Shown here: positions 1-10,900 of the stretch, piece after piece
Numbering within the stretch: the stretch's first letter is position 1
How the letters are laid out: each line of letters opens with the position of its first letter
Assembly: GCA_022579005.1 (NCBI GenBank)
Contig: MU401710.1
Span: 1 to 46,878 of the forward strand
Length of the DNA: 46,878 nucleotides
From: Poronia punctata
Lineage: Eukaryota > Ascomycota > Sordariomycetes > Xylariales > Xylariaceae
Direction of reading: 5' to 3'
The notes under the pieces: model-generated
Told to the model about the DNA's origin: nothing
What the model saw: only the letters and a program-made list of their open reading frames with translations
The model's database searches: none
Program-made: the position numbers and the translations under genes

Positions 1-420
1 TTAAGCTAAAGTTTTTTATTTTTTAAGTTAATATATTATTATAGCTATAAAGCTAAAGCTTTTATTTTAAATTTTTTATTTTAATAATAAAATTTCTTTA
101 AGCAAAATAGTTTAATTTTATTAGCTAATATTATTATTATTTAGTTACTATACTATTAAGCTTTAATAATAATAATAAACAATATAAAACTTTTAATTAT
201 TAAAACTAGCAAAATAGCTAAATTATATATATTAATTAATATATATATAAAAAAGTTAAACTTTTTTTTTTTATAAAATTTATATATATTAAATAAGTAA
301 AAAAAAACCTTTTATAAAAAAACCTTTTCTTTTATAGTAGTCCTTACTACAGCTATATAACTTTTACTATGTAGGCATTATATTAATTCCTATTATCTTA
401 TAACCTATTAGATCTAATAT
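1..420. repeat. AT-rich, RIP-decayed repeat flank (left edge)
   Basis: Almost pure A/T with G and C surviving mainly inside GC steps (agct, agca). This is the pattern expected when CpA/TpG has been converted to TpA by repeat-induced point mutation. No reading frame is supported. The inner part (about 287-414) is the left arm of an inverted repeat shared with the right island edge. Composition becomes ordinary between about 420 and 560. The element that decayed here is not identifiable. Confidence 0.8.
287..414 (+). repeat. Left copy of the island-flanking inverted repeat
   Basis: Read on the plus strand, this segment aligns with the reverse complement of about 25028-25156 over nearly its whole length. 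Shared blocks are attaaataagtaaaaaaaa, ttatagtagt, ggcattatattaatt and ttataacctattag. Most mismatches are C/T differences, as RIP would leave. Outward of 287 and inward of 414 I see no further similarity. It may be the terminus of a transposon family inserted twice in opposite orientation, or the end of one large element enclosing the island. Confidence 0.75.
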
Positions 421-500
421 CTTCTTTAATCATTTGTTTGCTCCTTTAATAGGTGGGTAAATTAGAACCTACACCTATGCCGCCCGGTGCCCGCATTTTT

Positions 501-531
501 AAGTAGGTATATGTACCTAGGTTACCTACTT
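501..531. repeat. Nested inverted repeat (stem-loop)
   Basis: The 9-bp arms aagtaggta (501-509) and tacctactt (523-531) are perfect reverse complements. The segment between them contains a second pairing (aggta/tacct) and the palindrome acctaggt. It lies just inside the island edge. Function unknown; it may be a relic of a small inverted-repeat element. Confidence 0.6.
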
Positions 532-609
532 ATATTACCTGTTACCTTAAGTACAATAGGATTGCAGACCTACTAAGTAAAGCAAAGATGCGCACATTGC
601 TAATTGATC

Positions 610-643
610 AAAGGTCAAAGGTCAAAGGTCAAAGGTCAAAGGT
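610..643. repeat. 7-bp tandem repeat (AAAGGTC)
   Basis: Nearly five uninterrupted copies of aaaggtc. The unit is not the common TTAGGG-type fungal telomere repeat, so this is best taken as a microsatellite. Confidence 0.9.
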
Positions 644-2170
644 ACTTGGGGGTCCGGGAGTTTTGCCGGTCGGACTGTATTGCAAGTGGTTGCAGCTGTC
701 TGCCACTGCACTACAGCAGACGCAGCACAGGTCCTACAGCAGATCCAGCACAGCCCATTCTAAATGACGTTTTCAATGCTGTCTGTAACGCCATTTTCGC
801 TTGACTGGCTCGGCGGGCTATCTACGGTCTGGCCGGCTCGTCACGACCTGGATTCCCTTGCGTGCTGACGTTGTCTATGCGGGCTTTGTCACACATCTGG
901 CATAGATGATTAATTTTCTTTGGTATTCTCTCCTCGATTGGGACCATATTGTGGGCGTTAGGATTTAAGGTGTTTAGGGGGTCGGTAAACGGCATCGCCC
1001 ACTGCGCTGCTGTTACTCCTTGCTAGGGACGATGGACCGGATATGCTTAGGATGTTATTGATCCCGTTATGTAGGCTAGGGTAAAGGGACTCTAATACAT
1101 GCCTAACGTAAAGTAGGTAGTTATGTGCTTTGCCCCAAGGATGCGCAAGTAGGCTGTTGGGCTTACTGCTCCTGCAGATCAACGGGTTCTATGTACCAAA
1201 AAAGTATGAAAACCGGTGGAGATAAGTGTAGGATTCCTGATGGCGTATTACGTACAATAATAGATGGATGAAGTGTTTATAAGTGTTTATACACAGACTT
1301 TAGGTAGGGTGGTTACCTTGACTACAATCTACATTCTCCTCTGTTGTCCTCGATTAGTAGGTAATTACCCTCCACTATCGTGGATTTAACAGATACACAC
1401 TACAATGGTTATATGCCGCTTACAAAAATATTACTCATAACGGAACTGTTAAGCGTAATGTCATGGCGTCGCTGAAAACGTTGATGGTGGTAATGTTGTA
1501 CCTATACGTTGATAATTAAGTTCTTCTTTTAAATCTACGGAGATAGGATGGCGCGGTGGGTAGGGGTTAAATGCAACTTTGCAAGCCCTAACATAATCCC
1601 TGTCACGCTTGCCCCTGGCCCGCAGGGACGTTGTCCCAAATAGGAACAGCAAACCTGGGGGCCTGCCCGCCATTTCGCCTTAAAGGCTGAAGATGGGTAA
1701 TACGAGATGCTGCACATATTATGTCAGGAATGGTCCCCCGGTCTTCTGGGCCCCTACAAAGCGGTAATCATAAAATTGAAATGACTATTTCGGTGATATC
1801 TCTATCCCCTGTAGTTGCGCAACAGTTTTATGCAATTCTAGTACACCATCGGATTTTTCCCGACCCCCATAAAAGAAGCTTTGGCGACCCACCCGTGCCA
1901 TCGCACCATTACTAGCCTTCGTGGACCCCCTAGTACTCCGACTTGAGAGTCGAGACTATTATCCCCCGCCCCCCACCTGCCCCGGCCCAAGGATTCCACC
2001 GCGCCTTCAGATATGCCACCGCCTCCGAATTTATCTGCAAATAGGTAGATGATACATCGAAGCCCTAGCCAATCGTCGTAACCTGTGCCCCCCCCTTAAC
2101 ATCCGCCGCCCCTGTTTTCGGTCACGAGGGCTCACCGCCTTCTCTCTTCTCTAGATCTAGACATCTCTCT

Positions 2171-2719
2171 CTATGCGATAGCCTCGGCGGCCCAAAGGAT
2201 CGACCCGACAGTGAAGCAAGTCATAGCTGTGAAGCTAGCCCAGAAACTCCGTAGCCAGTTCGTCCTCATGAACTCGGTGTACGCCACCTCCCGTGTGGCC
2301 TGCGATTTCTTCTCGTCGAGCAGGGTGAGGTTTAGACCGACCATGCGCCAGCGGAAGGTCAGCGGGAAGTGACCGAAGCTGAAGAAGGCGCCCAGCAGAT
2401 ACGCCCAGGACGCGTAGTAGCCGACCGAGGTGGCACCACCGCCGCCGGCGTCGAGGCCCGGAACGCGGTTGTAGGCGTTGGCGATGCCGAGGATGGTATT
2501 GGGCACGTAGGAGGCGAAGATGAACCAGAGCACGTGGTCGCGCATGTGCTTGAACCAGTAGGGCATCGCGGCCATGCCGGTGTCTTTGGGCATGTGCCGG
2601 GACTTGAAGGCCCCTATTAGGATGTGTGTCACCCAGGCGAAGGTGAAGTTGGCCGAGGAGAGTAGGGCGGGCGCCATGCGGAAGGCGACTAAGCCCACGG
2701 TGTGCAACGAAGGTGTCAT
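2171..2719 (-). CDS. Small four-helix integral membrane protein, possibly DUF1772/anthrone-oxygenase-like
   Basis: A single uninterrupted frame of 182 residues starting at ATG 2719. Four hydrophobic segments are visible, at about residues 7-35, 63-84, 98-122 and 153-178. A short polar loop with Lys/Arg/His (KSRHMPK) follows the first and a glycine run (GGGG) precedes the third. Length, four-helix topology and the NWLRSFWASF segment before the last helix resemble the fungal DUF1772 group, which includes anthrone oxygenases of polyketide clusters. That assignment is by general resemblance only and I do not recognise a diagnostic motif. It lies on the same strand as the EthD and hydrolase genes and is separated from the EthD gene by about 1.3 kb. 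No intron is needed. It may be a tailoring membrane enzyme or an unrelated membrane protein. Confidence 0.65.
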   Translation of the reverse strand: MTPSLHTVGLVAFRMAPALLSSANFTFAWVTHILIGAFKSRHMPKDTGMAAMPYWFKHMRDHVLWFIFASYVPNTILGIANAYNRVPGLDAGGGGATSVGYYASWAYLLGAFFSFGHFPLTFRWRMVGLNLTLLDEKKSQATREVAYTEFMRTNWLRSFWASFTAMTCFTVGSILWAAEAIA

Positions 2720-4050
2720 GGTGATGATAATTTTTCTTCTCGGCGGTGTTTGTGTGTTGTTCTTCGAGAAATGGGTTTCGCGCTTCGAAAACTAGTAGCG
2801 CACAACGAATCGCATTATCAACTACTTGATCATATTGTAGAGCTCTTGGTCTTATACTCAGTGTCCAGGGAATCCTTGGTCCTAAATAGAATGAGATGGG
2901 ACTACATTTGATACCAAAGCTAAAACTAGCTACCTAGTTATTGCAAACATGCCCATGACGAAGTAGTCCGAAGTTCGGGCTCTTCCCTACAGCTGCTGTG
3001 TGTTATTGATGATTGAACACGTCCGTTACGGCGCCGACGAGTACCATGCCCATGCAGAGATTTTGACAATGACGGTGTTTCTGTGGTGCTTTGAAGGCGT
3101 TGAACTGTAATACTCGGAGTTCGTCAGTGGTCCGACTTTTACGACCTCTTCAAGATCGGCAGGTCGGCGATGGACCATATTCAGAAGGTAGATATTGGCT
3201 GCAGAACGCTGACAGAATTCGCCGCACACGTGCACCAACCGCGACTGGCTATCCATTGACGGAGTCCCGCCCGAGCTGCATGCCCCTCCCGTCAGCCGCA
3301 AATGCGTAGCTGCAGATCTGATCCCAACCGTCCGGCTATGCACGTGAATATTACTCGTACATGCAAGCCCCTAAAGCTACATTGGTGTTTTGTGGAATAA
3401 TGAACTTGTGAGATTAATAATCAATAACCAATGGAAGCGCAACACAGGATCGTATCCTGTAGCGTTTCTAACCACAGCTGGAACTTATGCCCTGTATCCA
3501 CTCTCACATACTGGAACGAGGGTTCGCATTGGTAATTCCGCTGCTCCCGTCTTGTCAAGGGTACTCAAAGCACTTACTTAAATAAAAACTGGCCAGACCC
3601 CGATTTTAGGCTTGGCCAGTAGGGCGCGCAGAACACAGCTCGGAAGACGTCCGGAGCCGGGTTCTAGGGTCATTCTGGAAACACTCTGTAATCGACTAGG
3701 TTAGGTAGGCTGGTTTATGGTTCTGACACATAGCTTGTTGACTTTGGCTACGCGAAACCCCTTGCACATGTACTATGACTTTATCACTATACATGATGGA
3801 TGCCGCTTTAAGACCCTGACGGGCTGATAGGCTGGTAGCGACCAACAAACGTAGTAAAATAAAGATCCACCTAATTGTGATGTAAGTTCTGCATTCAGTC
3901 TCAAAATTCCAGACATTCCTTAAAATCAGGGGCAGATAAATCATATGCACGTGCACATTCCTTGGATTTTCTACATCGGTCATCTCATTCTGGACTAAGG
4001 TGGACTAGACTATTGTGCCCCAGGAGCCAACAGCTCATGTTGAAGGGCCG
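2720..4050. other. Intergenic spacer without a supported gene
   Basis: Several open frames of 60-105 codons occur on both strands, but none shows a family motif, intron signals or a plausible partner exon. It contains the promoter of the minus-strand membrane protein on its left side and the 3' end of the EthD gene on its right. I see no RNA gene or mobile element. Confidence 0.5.
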
Positions 4051-4702
4051 TTAGATCCCGGTGCTCAAGGCACTAAACTTTGGGTACATCGGTTTCCCGT
4101 CCTCCCCCACGTTGATAATCTTGCCATTCTCGATATACCTCTCCACCCAACCAAGGGTGTGCTCTACATGGAGCCTGCTGACGATGGGCCCTTCCATAGC
4201 CTATCCGTTATTGCATGTCGTCAGCGATAAGGACTAAGAGCCTATCATTTGATGTATCGGGGCTGTCTTGACTAACCTGTAGGGCCTTGAAGTCAGGATC
4301 GGCAGCCAGCTCCGGCAGAGTCGACATATCACGAAAGTAAAACTCGACTTGGACGTCGAAGTCGCGAACAACCCAGGGGCTACCGAGCTTTTCATTGAGC
4401 TCTCTGGACGCATCCCTACAACTCTTAGGCGTGAATGCCTAGAGGAAGATATAGTCAGTTACCTGTAGCTGGTGCACCAACTACCTACGGTATTGCCACA
4501 GGACAAAGAGTGAGCGAGCAATGGGAAGTCTTACAATCTGATAAGCCTCGATGCCGTGCCTTGCGTGGAGCTTGGCAGCGTGGACGGCGTGGTCCTCAGT
4601 CACGAAACGATGCATTTCTTCCTCGCTGCAATCTTCGCTCTTGTAGTGGGCAAGAGTCATGCGCAGCAAGCGCTGCTTCTTGATGTCTTCGTGGGCCGCC
4701 AT
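4051..4702 (-). CDS. EthD-domain protein (three exons)
   Basis: Joining exons 4702-4535, 4438-4277 and 4200-4051 gives 159 residues. The introns (96 and 76 nt) both have GT...AG ends and keep the frame. The start is ATG 4702, followed by MAAHEDIKKQRL. Visible family features are LRMTLAHYKSEDCSEEE, then TEDHAVHAAKLHARHGI in exon 1, AFTPKSC and RELNEKLGSPW in exon 2, and EGPIVSRLHVEHTLGWVERY near the C-terminus. This order is typical of fungal EthD proteins (dimeric alpha+beta barrel, 150-160 residues), some of which act as decarboxylases or dehydratases in polyketide pathways. Being near the PKS-NRPS, it could tailor the released product; the reaction is inference. Length is normal and no defect is seen. 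Confidence 0.85.
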
Positions 4703-5352
4703 GACGATAAAGTTTGGAGTGTAAAAGCTTGGGATGTCGAGTTTGCCACAATATTGATCAGTAGCACAAAGTCTGTACTGATATATTCTTATGAGACTAC
4801 GTATTCTATATGGGATCATGACGGCGTGGTTCCTGTCACCGGCCGTTCTCAAAACAATGACTGTTGACAGCATGCATTTCGGTGCTATCCACTGTTAGCT
4901 GTCCGACCCCGTCACCGATTTCACTCATTAATAGCCGAAGGACCGGTGGTTTAGTTGACAGTTAGCTGTTAGCCGTTCGGTGGCGAACATCGGTCGGAGC
5001 TTATTCTGGAAGACACAATTAGACAAGTTCCGATGTCATGCAGGTAAGAAATCCTCCTTTACCCTGTTTTCATGGGTCCTTCCGGAGCTGTGTCTCTTAC
5101 GATAGTCATGGCGTCAGAGTGGAAAATCCGGGGCATCCCTCACGTCGTCAAGGAAGTCGGGGAACTTAACTTACAGCCCACCAGTCAATGACAAATAAAC
5201 AGACGTCAGTAAACTTATGTAATCACTTCGACAGAACAGCATCTAGTCCTCGGGACCCCGGACACCCGTTACGCACATAAGGCAGAATATTATTCAAAGG
5301 TCATAAAACTCGAGGGTTTGATTGATCTACAAATTTAAAACTCAGCCTAGCC
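4703..5352. other. Spacer between the EthD and hydrolase genes
   Basis: It holds the likely promoter of the EthD gene and the 3' flank of the hydrolase. The word gttagctgt recurs (about 4892 and 4963) among several CCG/CGG triplets, which could be regulator sites but are not spaced in a recognisable pattern. No coding exon is supported here. Confidence 0.45.
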
Positions 5353-6754
5353 TCATAGCGAACCATTCAAGCCTTTCAGTTTACCGCTGACAGAAAGCGG
5401 TTCTCTCTTGATACCCCACACCTTGTCCAACCACGCAAAAGTCCTCTGGGCCGAATACCCAAACGCCCCTACCTTGGCCTGCAGCCCGCCTGTAGCAATG
5501 TCCTTGGCTATCCATATCTCCTTCTCCGTGTCATCCTTCAAGCTGGTCAGGCAGTCATAGATCTTATTGGTCGTTGTCGTTGGATCAAAGTACCAACTTG
5601 CTCCCGCTCCCGTGACAAGCGTGGGACACTTGATATCCGCCAGATACTCCGACCCATCGTCCTTCTGCAAGGTGAAGTCACGGATGCGTCGCACGATATC
5701 TGCCTCCGTCTTCACGCCGAGCACCCACTTGAGGTGGTTGAACTCCCAGCGGGCCTGGAAGTTCAGTTTCTGCAACGTGCGTAGAATGAAGTTGAACATG
5801 CCCGCGCTCAGCCATCCGCTCGCGAAGCCCTTCCATAGAGGCCCAGGCATGCGGCCGGACGCGAACGCCTCGAGGCTGTAGAAGCTGTCGATGCAGAGAC
5901 AGGCCGTGATGCGGGGGTCAGCTGCTGCGCGGAGTGCGAAGTAGCCTCCCATGCTAGCGCCGCTAATGGCTACGCGCGAGAGGTCGAGATCCAGCTCGGG
6001 ATGGAACGAGGCGAAGTCGTACAGGTAATCCAGAACTTTGCCCGTCACAAACTCCCAGTCTGGCCTCATGGGAAGTTTGTCGCGTCGTAGGATGATCCCC
6101 TGTCCAGGGCCCTCAAAGGTTAGTACTGCGTACCCCTGGTCGGGACCCAAGGACCCGTTGAGGAAATAGATTTCCTCTTGCGTCGAGTCACCTCCGCCGG
6201 AGTTGATCAGAATCGGTATCTTGGTGGTGCCCGGAATCCGTTTAGACTCATGAGGGAGATAAAGATAGCCTGGTATCTTCCTGCCGTTTTCGTAGGGGAT
6301 GTCCAAAAAGAAGGTTTTACCGTCACGGTATTGTACTCCTTTGCGAAAATCCTTAATAGCTCGTTCGATGGCCGGAAGTACGCGTGTGTCATCACCAATG
6401 GCGCCCTCATTGAGCATAAATTGAGCTGTGCGTTGGTTAGTTCCATGCCCGAATTATCACCCCTGAACGTGTCTAATGTGGGTTATAGTACTTACCAGCT
6501 CGAATGTAGTTGGAGGCACGTAGGTAGCCTCTTCTCGCGCTATGACGGTCTCCCGCAAGCTCAGCTTCTTTGGCTATGTTCTCCGCATTCTTGCCCTGTT
6601 CCATAAACGCCGAGTACCAACTCTCTGGGTCAAGATCTTTGATTTTCCCAGCAGCCTCGAGAGCTTCTCCAATCTCGGCACCCTCGGCTGGAGTCATGGC
6701 CAGCAGCCGGAGGAACTCGAAGTTGAAGAAGGGGGATTTGAAGACTTCGTGCAT
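5353..6754 (-). CDS. Alpha/beta hydrolase of the fungal OrfZ/CcsE (FrsA-like) type
   Basis: Exons 6754-6496 and 6425-5353 join across a 70-nt GT...AG intron (phase 1) to give 443 residues. The N-terminus carries the cap signature of this group: FKSPFFNFEFLRLLAMTP, GAEIGEALEAAGKI, DPESWYSAF, and RASNYIRAAQF across the splice. The nucleophile elbow GASMGG has Ser at about 244, and FEGPGQG is the oxyanion-side segment. The positions where relatives usually carry the acid and the histidine read GAGASWYFD (about 360-367) and GGLQAKVGAF (about 400-409). Conventional Asp and His are therefore not evident, although the latter motif may be normal for a subgroup. Members are paired with reductive-release PKS-NRPSs of the cytochalasan class, where they act after aldehyde release. 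It is divergently transcribed from the megasynthase, suggesting co-regulation. Confidence 0.88.
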
Positions 6755-7970
6755 TTTCAGATGAATAGATCGGAGAGTGTGGTATGTTGATTGGCTGTGT
6801 AGTAGAGATTGGTCTATGTGCCTTACAGCAGTCTTAGAGATCAGTTTATAGATACCGATATATAAGAATTTTGTCGAACCTCTCCTGCCACTTCAGTTCA
6901 GAAAATAGCGTACCTAGACGAGTATATGATGTTGCAAACCTACCCCTGAAAGTTCTGTGTGGCAAGTATTTCGGGTATGGTATTTCCTAAATGGGATCTG
7001 ACCGGCTCCGACAGTCGTCAAGCTTTTTATCTAAGTAGGTATCTGCCGAGCCGCCGAAGCTCAGGATGACACCGGCATAACGTGACTAGGCCCCCCAGCA
7101 AGATAGGCAGTAGGTCCCGGTGCTGGCTTACAGCCAGACCTAGTTTCCTACGACTGCGGCGTGGCTATTACATGTCGGTAACGTAACAACTAGGGCTGAA
7201 TCCCTGATATCTCTTAGACTGTATTTCGGCGTCGTGTCCACCGCGTTGTTTAGCTCTTGCATTGATCATGTATTCGAGGTAGTGAAAATCTCATTTTAGC
7301 TCAAACCTCGTTTAAAACCATGCTTGACCTTGGCTTGCTCGTGTAGTTGGGTCAGGCGCAAGGAGATTCCTTAGTTTACTCGTGACAAGTGAGCTATCAG
7401 GTTGGGGGGTGGATTTTGACCTTGAAAGGTCTAACCTAGAGCAGCCCATACTTAGTGTCTACAAACGACGAGGAACACATCTTCGAATGCTCATGTGTCA
7501 AGTTAGCAATAGGCTACAGTAAACATTGGTAGCTCAAGGCTTAGGGATGATGCGTTGGTATACAAGTTTGGAAAAGTCCTTTAGGTAACCCCGAAGTCTT
7601 CCCTGCCGTACCTAGGCAGGAAGACCCTTCTCGCCCTTCAGTGTATGCAGTAGATGCGCCGATTCACTCTCAAACAAATCCTTCTCGAGTTTTGGCCACC
7701 GTCCCAAGTTTGAAGCCCCTACACGTGGGAAAGACGGGACCCTCATCTAGCAACGTGATCGTCAGCTCCACTTCAGCCCTTGCCATACAAATAGGGGTGG
7801 CTATGCTTTCGGCATCCCTTTGCGTGTATATAATCTATATGACCTACCACTCCCTAAGTAACAGGTAGAGATATCTGGAATGGGTTTAAGGCTGGCTATA
7901 CGAAATCAGACCACAACCCACGAATCATCTTGCAAGGTAATCTGCCTTGTCACATTGCAATCGCTCCAAC
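6755..7970. promoter_or_regulatory. Divergent promoter region of hydrolase and PKS-NRPS
   Basis: About 1.2 kb separate the two divergent start codons, and no coding exon is supported inside it. A CGG-N11-CCG arrangement at 7227-7243 has the form bound by some Zn2Cys6 regulators. A tatataatc stretch near 7825-7834 lies about 140 bp before the PKS-NRPS ATG and could be its TATA element. Both are weak single-site matches. The layout itself suggests joint control of the two genes. Confidence 0.45.
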
Positions 7971-10900
7971 ATGGCCGCCTACAAACAGCCGTTAAATGAA
8001 CCCATTGCCATTATTGGGAGTGGCTGCCGCTTCCCAGGAAACGCAAGCTCGCCTTCTAAGCTTTGGGATCTCCTCGTGTCACCAAAGGATGTATCAAAAC
8101 GGGTACCCGAGACGCGGTTTAATCCAGATGGATTCTACCACCCCAATGGAGAGCACCACGGCGCAAGCAACGTCACCAAGTCCTACTTCCTCGAAGAAGA
8201 TCCTCGACACTTCGATTCGATCTTCTTCAACACTACCCCCAAAGAGGCAGAGGCCATCGACCCTCAACACCGGTTATTACTTGAGACCGTGTATGAAGCG
8301 ATGGAGTCGAGTGGCCTGACCATCAAACAACTACAAGCAAGCGAGACATCCGCTTATGTCGGAATCATGACCGCGGACTATACCGACACACATGTAAGTG
8401 TTACCTCTGACCTGAGCCAGCCTCATGCTACGAAGAACAACAGACTGACACTAGTGATCAGGCTCGAGATACGGAGTCATTTTCCCAGTACCAGGCCACT
8501 GGTACATCTCGATCGCTCGTCTCTAACCGACTGTCATATTTCTTTGACTGGAAAGGGCCGTCTATGACGGTCGACACGGCCTGCTCCTCCAGTCTCACGG
8601 CAATGCATCTTGCGGTACAGAGCCTCCGCAGCGGCGAGAGCAAGTTAGCCTGCGTGGCCGGCGCCAACCTGCTACTTGGCCCAGACCTCTTCATCGGCGC
8701 GACGAGTCTGCACATGATCTCGCCGTCGGGAAAGTCTCAGATGTGGGATGCCGGAGCAGATGGATACGCACGCGGTGAAGGCTTCGGGGCTGCCTTCCTG
8801 AAGCCCCTCAGCCAAGCGCTTAGAGATGGCGACCGCATTGAGGCTTTGATACGCGAGACAGGAGTCAACTCCGATGGAAGGACGAAAGGGATTACCCTGC
8901 CGAGTCCTGAGGCTCAGGCTAGGTTAATCCGGGAGACGTACGCCAAGTCGGGTCTTGATGTACTTGATCCTCTGGACAGACCGCAGTATTTCGAAGCTCA
9001 TGGTTCGTAGCGGACTTTTACCCCCCATGGAACGGACAATGCAAGCTAACAAGAGTCGTAGGCACGGGAACACAGGCTGGAGACCCGAGAGAGGCATCGG
9101 CGATAAAATCTGCTTTCTTTCCTGAAGAAATGCCAGGTGCTACGTTGCTTGTCGGGTCGATAAAGACTGTCATTGGGCATACGGAAGGTTGTGCCGGCAT
9201 TGCCGGTGTGCTAAAAGCCAGCTTGGCCATGCAAAATCAAACCATCCCACCCAACCAACACCTGAAGAACCTCAATCCCAGTGTCGCCCCTTCGTATTTC
9301 AACCTAAAGGTCCCGACTGAGCCCTTGCCCTGGCCTAGCGTGGAAAAGGGGCACCCGCTCCGAGCGAGTGTCAATAGCTTCGGGTTTGGAGGAACCAACG
9401 CCCACGCCATCTTGGAGACATATGTGCCCGAGCTTCATGGATCTGGCTTGCTGGGTCTAGGAGTCGACACTTCGGAGAAGACCCAAGAGCTTGAAACAAG
9501 ATCAAACTTTACTTCCATACCTTTTCTACTATCAGCAAACTCCGACCAGGCGTTGAGAGCAATTGCGCAAAAGTACCAACAGTTCCTCTCTTCGAGAACC
9601 GTCGACATCTCCCACCTCACATGGACTTTACAGGCCAAGCGCACTGCGTTGCCGTATAAGGTCTGTGTCCCCGGTACAACTCAGGAGGAGATTTTGGACA
9701 ACTTGACCAAGATTACTTCTGTCCAAAGTGGGGAGGGTACTTCATTCGGCCACCGAAGTCTAGTCACTCCTGCTGACGGAGAGATCAAAATACTCGGCAT
9801 TTTCACTGGACAAGGGGCCCAATGGCCTCAGATGGGGAAAGAATTGATCCTAAAGTCCTATCGGTTCAGAGCCACGATCGAGTCCCTAGAGGCGTCGTTG
9901 AGCACATTACCTGACCCTCCCACCTGGTCCTTGACGAGAGAGATACTAGCCGAGGCTTCCGTTTCGCGGCTTGGCGAAGCTGCCCTGTCACAGCCTTTGT
10001 GTACCGCGGTACAGGTTGCCCTGGTAGACCTACTCAGGGACTCGGGCGTCACGTTCCACACCGTTGTGGGCCATTCTTCTGGCGAGATCGCCGCAGCGTA
10101 TGCCGCAGGCAGGATTTCCGCGACCGATTCGGTGAAGATTGCTTACTACCGTGGAGTTCATGCACATCTTGCCCGTGGAAAGGACGGCCAGAAAGGGTCC
10201 ATGATTGCAGTCGGCTTCAGCATTGAAGAGGCAAAGGCATTCTGCAGCTCTCCCGACATGAAGGGACGGCTTTCCGTCGCAGCGAGCAATTCAGCGACAA
10301 GTGTCACGTTGTCTGGTGACCAGGATGCTGTGGAGGCGGCAAAGACGCGTCTCGACGCCGATGGCATGTTCAACCGAGTCCTCAAAGTCGACACGGCCTA
10401 TCATTCGCACCACATGGAACCATGCGCGGCGCCCTACGTCGAATCCTTGCGGCAATGTGCCGTTACGGTGCATCCGGAGAGTGAATCTTGCCGCTGGGTG
10501 TCTAGCGTCTATGGGTCGAGCAAGATCCCTAGCCCCGAAGCCCTCATGGGCACGTATTGGCAGGATAACATGGTCCAGACCGTGCTTTTCTCTCAAGCTC
10601 TAGATGAAGCCCTTCATCGACAGGGTTCATTCGACTTTGTCATCGAGGTCGGGCCCCATCCTGCCCTTCGTGGCCCTACGTTGTCGATTATCAAAGACAA
10701 GCTTGGCCATGAAATACCCCATTCCGGCGTGTTGGAGAGGAAGAGTGACGATGTTGCTACGTTCTCGCGGGCGCTTGGGTCTATGTGGGTGCGACTTCAC
10801 TCCGATGTCATCAACTTCTCTGGATATTCCTCGGCCTTCGCTAGTACGGGCAGGGAGAGGTATGTCCCTCTAGGAGGCTTGCCGACCTACGCCTGGGACC

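Larger units (their letters stand above)
421..2170. other. Intergenic spacer without a supported gene
   Basis: Ordinary base composition, with several short unrelated open frames that have no family signature and no splice structure. It holds a nested inverted repeat at 501-531, a 7-bp tandem repeat at 610-643, scattered taggta/tacct words, and a C-rich stretch near 1964-1990. I see no tRNA, rRNA or recognisable coding exon. Confidence 0.6.

Noticed and set aside
3026..3983. Short minus-strand frames of 105 and 95 codons as genes
   Set aside because: No family motif, no hydrophobic or structural signature and no matching exon; probably chance frames.
4461..4534. Read-through of EthD exon 1, or an alternative 24-nt intron at its end
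   Set aside because: Read-through stops without the conserved FTPKS segment, and 24 nt is too short for a fungal intron. The 96-nt intron restores the family sequence in frame.
7947..7970. Upstream in-frame start of the PKS-NRPS at 7947
   Set aside because: That codon is TTG. The ATG at 7971 has a good context and gives a normal KS N-terminus.
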